10,278 nucleotides of DNA from Brachionus plicatilis (Eukaryota; Rotifera; Eurotatoria; Ploima; Brachionidae), in assembly GCA_010279815.1 (NCBI GenBank), contig QEOQ01000070.1:382988-393265 (forward strand). The letters are read 5' to 3'. Below the pieces are notes generated by a model. It saw only the letters and a list, made by a program, of their open reading frames with translations, did not search any database and was not told the DNA's origin. The position numbers were made by a program, and so were the translations under genes. Shown in pieces: positions 6,300 to 10,278 of the stretch (positions within the stretch are counted from its first letter, which is position 1; every line of letters starts with the position of its first letter).

Positions 6300-8903
6300 A
6301 TGATTTTTTTTATGGTACCCATTTCAAAAGATTACCTTGAAAAACTTAGTGTACAAGAGCTCGTACACTTAATAAAGACACAAAATGGGTCTTTTGAGAA
6401 TGAATTCCAGAAATTAGATGACGACAGCGAATTGGTAAGCTGTACAGAAGCCGAACAAATGGAATGGCTTCAAAATGTTCAAAATTCAGGAAAACCTAAG
6501 AAGATGCTTATTGAGCTACTTTTCAAAAGAGCTGAGCTATTGGCCAGTATCAAAAAGATGAAAATAGAAGAAGATAGTTTTAGGAATATAAATCAATCAA
6601 AACAAAGTGAGGAAGGAGCAAAAAGCACCCTTCAAGAAATGGCCACTTCATCGAAAACTTTAATACATGAGGATGTATTACAAGAAAACGTAGGATTCGG
6701 ACTTAGGGAAACACGAATCATAAATTTTAAAGTCGACGATATACCAAAATTATATGGAAACGATAGAGATAAAGTAGATGAATGGATATACCTAGTAGAA
6801 ACTGAGGCTAGGACCCAAGGAATTATTAGAAGTAGGCTAATAGATTGCGTTACAAAACTCCTAAGGGGAAACGCATTACAAATGCTTAGAAACATGCAAA
6901 GAAGAGATGAATCAGTTACGTGGGAAAAATTTAAAAATCAATTATTAGCAACCCTGAAACCAGCTGATGTTCAGAGAGGGCTAAGATCTGAGCTAAAAAG
7001 TATTAAATTAACGTCAAATTTTGAGGACAACATAATGAAATTCCAGACAATTGCAAACAAAATAGATAAGATAGATGAGTTCGAATTAGTCTGGTTCTTT
7101 CTTGAAGCCCTTGACCCAAGAGTTAGGGCCGAGTTAGAGAGTAAAAATGTAGAAACGCTAAATGATGCAATACGGCATGCAAGAGTTTTTACAAAAGGAT
7201 CGAGCAATTTTAGCAAACCCACGGTTGTCAACTATTCAAGACAAAAAAATTTTAATAATAAGGATTCTTTTATGAAACCATCCATAAATGGAAAAGAATA
7301 TGCATCAAAATTTAGAGGTCAGAAATTTGACCACAATGGAAAAGAAAAATTTAGAAGCCAGAATGAGCTGAAGAAAAACTTAATATGCTTCGGATGCAAA
7401 AAACCAGGTCTTAAAATTTCACAATGTAGGCTAAATAACAATAACAATAACTATAAGCAATATCGTAACACAAGAAGGGTTAATATGGTTGAGGAAGTTA
7501 ACAAGGATTCAGACAATCGGAAAGAAAATCCAGAATATGTGTACACATGTGATACAGGGAAACTTTTATATATATCAGCAACTATAGATGGTATAACACT
7601 AACTATGGCACTTGATAGTGGATGTACAACTTCAATATTAAGCAGAAAATTTGTGGAAAGAAATAAAATAACCGTAATAGATAATCTAGATGCCAGTGAA
7701 TATCAATACTTCAAAGAATCTTTAGACTATTTAAAAGATAGATTCGCAATGAGTATAAAAGATATAACAAGGAGTAAAGTCGATAAGCACGTAATTAGAA
7801 CAACAGATGAAGTCCCAATATTTCTAAGACCTTATAGAAAATCCTTAAAAGAAAGAGAGATATTACAAGAAGAGATAAAGACAATGCTTGAAAGTGATAT
7901 TATTGAAATTTCAACATCACCATGGTCTTCACCTGTGGTGTTGATACCCAAAAAAGATGGAAGTAAACGCTTTTGTGTAGACTATAGAAAGCTAAATCAA
8001 AAAACAATCACAGAATCTTGGCCATTACCCAGAATCGACGATATTCTATCAAGGCTGAATGGTTCAACTTATTTTTCAACATAAGACTTGATATCGGGCT
8101 ACTGGCAGGTAGAAATGCACCCTGACTCTAAAGAAAAAACAGCATTTTCTACACCCGATGGACATTATCAATTTAAAAGACTTCCTTTTGTTTTGAAAAA
8201 CGCTCCCGCCCAATTTAGTAGAATGATGTTTCGCATATTTGGAAATATGTCATTCTGTGAGGTTTATATAGACGATATCATTGTCCATTCAAAAAATATT
8301 GTAGAACACAAGGAGCATATTAAATTGGTCGGAAAAGCATTACGGGATAATGAATTAAAAATTAAGCCAAACAAATGTCACTGGTTTGCAAGAAAAATCA
8401 AAGTCCTTGGATACGTAGTTACATCTTCTTCAATTGAGATGGATCCGTCTAAAACCCAAACAATTATAGAAAGAAAACGCCCTCAAAATCTTAAGCAAGT
8501 TCAAGAGTTTTTAGGAGCAACAAATTACTATAGAGTTTTTATAAAGGACTACGCTAAAATTTCACAACCTTTATATGTATTACTTAAAAAAGATGTTAAA
8601 TTCAAATGGGAAGTTGAACAGGAAAAAGCCTTTAACACGCTTAAAGAAACTCTTACATCTGAACCGATACTAAGACAACCTGATTTCAAGAAGAAATTCA
8701 TTTTGCACACAGATGCATCAGGATATGCTATGGGAGCTATCCTGTCTCAAATGGATGACAATGGTAAAGAGTATGTGTGTTCATATTCTTCAAAACTCCT
8801 TAAAGGTGCTGAGAAAAATTATAGCGTTACAGAACGCGAATGTTTGGTTCTCGTGTGGGGAATAAAGAATAATCATACATTTCTGTATGGACAAAAAAAT
8901 TGA
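6300..8903 (+). pseudogene. gag-pol: Gypsy Gag-Pol (Gag, zinc knuckle, protease, RT, partial RNase H), inactivated
   Basis: One frame runs from ATG 6300 to TGA 8903, broken only by TAA at 8082-8084. Gag capsid is at about residues 140-300. A zinc knuckle C363-x2-C366-x4-L371-x4-C376 has Leu where His belongs (codon 7410-7412). The protease active site LDSG is at 438-441. Only about 20 residues later the protein already resembles the protease-RT linker, so the protease flap and ILG motif are missing. RT includes the PYRKS, SPWSSPVVLIPKKDG and FCVDYRKLN blocks. The stop falls in the conserved FST-x-DL-x-SGYWQ block at a position that is usually Leu. RT then continues in frame with LPFVLKNAPAQF (Val replaces the usual Gly), catalytic YIDD at 8265-8276, and the RNase H start HTDAS and TERECLVLVW. 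The frame stops at FLYGQKN, before the third RNase H Asp. Gag and Pol share a frame with no frameshift between them. Reinitiation at TTG 8088 is not credible. Confidence 0.9.
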
Positions 8904-10278
8904 GAGTTTTCTGGATCCCAAACTGATAGAAAATTATTGGAAATCTAAAAAAAATGCTACTAACACTGAGAAAAGAAAAAGAGGAAGACCAAGAAAAATA
9001 GTGTATAACATTCCGACAATTAAAAATATTTTAACATTAATAGCCAGCATGCTTATATTTCCTATTGTATCATTAAGACTGGATAATAATTTTAATGTGT
9101 GTGATACACCAAACTACGATAATGTTGCAAACATTCCGGTTTTAAACCTTGAAGAGGACTGCGCCATAAAACACTCAATATTAGAGACATTGCTTACAAA
9201 AAATTCTAATTTTAAGTATATGGAAATATTGATAAAGCAAAATTTAGTAATTGATTGTCATGGTTATGAATGCAGTAAAAAATTTACCAAAGTAAGCACC
9301 TATACTAACTTTTTCGGAGCTAGAAGCAGTAAAAGAAGTGTAGACATACAAAAACTAAGTAAATTGGAATGTGAAATAATGGCACGATCAAAAATATGCA
9401 ATGGTTTTTTAATGTTTTGTAAAGATGGAAATTGTGAGTTTGACGAAAACCCAATTGAAAACTTCAAATGGCTTAGTACAGTTCTAACTACTGGATATTA
9501 CTGTAGACTTCAAAAGACAAAAATAAGATATAAAAATAAAATATTCAATGAAATCTGCAATGCAGACAACTTAGAATGCAACCTTGGAGATTCAATACTT
9601 ATATGGAATAAGGAAATAGTTAACTCTTGTCCATATAGATTATTCTCTTCGTTAAAACTTAATTTACCGTACGATAATATATTAAGCAACCCAAGCGGAA
9701 ATCAAATGTTTAAGGTAATTAAAATATTATTTGAATGCAATTTGAATATCTATGAAACAAGCGAAGGACTTTTCTTAACATATAATAAGAGTAATCTAAC
9801 ACTGCTTGGTGAAAGTGAAAATGCAGTTCACGATTTGCTTTTAGCCGATTCAGACAGCATTGAACTAAAAACGTTTACGATGATTGATAAGATTAAGGAG
9901 GAAATATGCAATTATAAACTTTCGACTATTAGAGCTTTTCGAGAGCACGAGGACAGGTTTAACATACTCTATACCGGCTTAGGCTCATTAGTCCTATATA
10001 CAAGAGATGGAATTATTTTTGCGCCTAATTGCTCAAAAATAAGTTCCATAAATCTAAATAGCTATTCGGATTGTTCATTAGATCCGCAGATAGAATACAG
10101 TGAGAACGATAAGGTTGTAAAAGGTTATCTTTCAAAAAATAACATTATAAGGAAAGATAATACGTTCAACTGTAATAATAAAAGGAATTGGATAAGAAAA
10201 ATTGGTGCGAAAATAGCAATTATTAATGAAATAAATGTTACCATTATAAATTCAGTAAATTCTTTTACGATCAATTCA
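8887..10278 (+). CDS. Env-like ORF with chromodomain-tail and AT-hook remnant, open at window end
   Basis: This frame is open for 464 codons from ATG 8887 to the window edge, with no stop. Residues 5-18 (IESFLDPKLIENYW) resemble the last helix of a gypsy integrase chromodomain. An AT-hook-like KRKRGRPRK follows at 29-37. A hydrophobic segment spans about 45-63. The rest is Cys-rich: 17 Cys from residue 72 to 429, and N-glycosylation sequons at 300, 303, 381 and 450. There is a KR pair at 149-150 and an IW...CPY motif at 239-250. A hydrophobic helix followed by a Cys-rich ectodomain placed 3' of pol is what an errantivirus-like envelope gene looks like. The true env start may be Met55, or may come from splicing. 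The ATG at 8887 probably belongs to the deleted RNase H region, whose frame it overlaps by 17 bases, so it is likely not a native start. No specific glycoprotein family was recognised. A second membrane segment would be expected beyond the window. The open length argues for recent constraint. Confidence 0.6.
   Translation, partial: MDKKIESFLDPKLIENYWKSKKNATNTEKRKRGRPRKIVYNIPTIKNILTLIASMLIFPIVSLRLDNNFNVCDTPNYDNVANIPVLNLEEDCAIKHSILETLLTKNSNFKYMEILIKQNLVIDCHGYECSKKFTKVSTYTNFFGARSSKRSVDIQKLSKLECEIMARSKICNGFLMFCKDGNCEFDENPIENFKWLSTVLTTGYYCRLQKTKIRYKNKIFNEICNADNLECNLGDSILIWNKEIVNSCPYRLFSSLKLNLPYDNILSNPSGNQMFKVIKILFECNLNIYETSEGLFLTYNKSNLTLLGESENAVHDLLLADSDSIELKTFTMIDKIKEEICNYKLSTIRAFREHEDRFNILYTGLGSLVLYTRDGIIFAPNCSKISSINLNSYSDCSLDPQIEYSENDKVVKGYLSKNNIIRKDNTFNCNNKRNWIRKIGAKIAIINEINVTIINSVNSFTINS

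Larger units (their letters stand above)
6005..10278 (+). mobile_element. Ty3/gypsy LTR retrotransposon, internally deleted, continuing past the window
   Basis: In order the element shows a 5' LTR, a primer binding site, a fused Gag-Pol frame and a long downstream env-like frame. The domain order protease, reverse transcriptase, RNase H, with a trace of integrase chromodomain after the deletion, is that of Ty3/gypsy (Metaviridae). It is inserted inside the hAT transposase pseudogene. The 3' LTR and polypurine tract are not reached. Internal loss of RNase H C-terminus and almost all of integrase, plus point lesions, means this copy cannot move by itself. Confidence 0.88.

Noticed and set aside
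6632..7231. Minus-strand frames of 86-87 codons opposite gag
   Set aside because: Shadows of the Gag coding frame.
8088..8903. Separate 271-residue RT gene starting after the stop
   Set aside because: It begins at TTG inside a conserved RT block and is in the same frame as upstream pol; it is one gene split by a nonsense codon.
1..10278. CRISPR array, toxin-antitoxin or bacterial defence system
   Set aside because: No regularly spaced repeats, operons or prokaryotic genes are seen; all content is eukaryotic.

Overview
The window is strongly A+T-rich eukaryotic DNA. It holds one intact intronless gene, several decayed transposons of different classes, and long low-complexity A/T stretches. 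The mix of a metazoan-type initiator-tRNA primer site, ZZ zinc fingers, and hAT, MULE and Ty3/gypsy elements suggests an invertebrate animal. A monogonont rotifer such as Brachionus is my best guess, but that rests on composition and element style, not on a diagnostic marker. I see no bacterial operons, CRISPR arrays, rRNA genes or functional tRNA genes.

Layout. Positions 3-241 form a long imperfect foldback (inverted repeat) of MITE type. Positions 423-580 hold a fossil of a MULE-type transposase with the DGTF motif. Positions 773-2155 (minus strand) encode a 460-residue protein with two ZZ zinc fingers followed by a protein kinase domain; this is the only convincing intact host-type gene. 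Positions 2156-3904 have no credible gene but contain a GC-rich patch upstream of the kinase, a 21-bp palindrome, a hairpin with an A-rich tail, and tRNA-like A and B boxes that may mark SINE debris. Positions 3905-4022 are a dense cluster of AAGTGT/GAGTGT hexamers in both orientations. Positions 4297-6002 (minus strand) are a hAT transposase pseudogene broken by stops and frameshifts.

At about 6005 the hAT coding region is cut by the 5' LTR (6005-6278) of a Ty3/gypsy retrotransposon on the plus strand. An initiator-tRNA-Met-like primer binding site (6281-6291) and a Gag-Pol reading frame (6300-8903) follow. The Gag-Pol is dead: the zinc knuckle has lost its His, the protease lacks its second half, a stop interrupts the reverse transcriptase, and everything from late RNase H through almost all of integrase is deleted. 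Across the deletion, a different frame (8887 to the window end) carries what looks like the last helix of an integrase chromodomain, an AT-hook-like basic motif, a hydrophobic segment and a long cysteine-rich region. It stays open for at least 464 codons and is plausibly an envelope-like glycoprotein. The 3' LTR and the missing hAT N-terminus should lie beyond the right edge.

Together the right two thirds read as nested insertion: gypsy into an older, or independently decaying, hAT copy. I find no evidence of a coordinated new multi-gene system. The most unusual items are the tandem-ZZ kinase and the long open env-like frame attached to a deleted pol.
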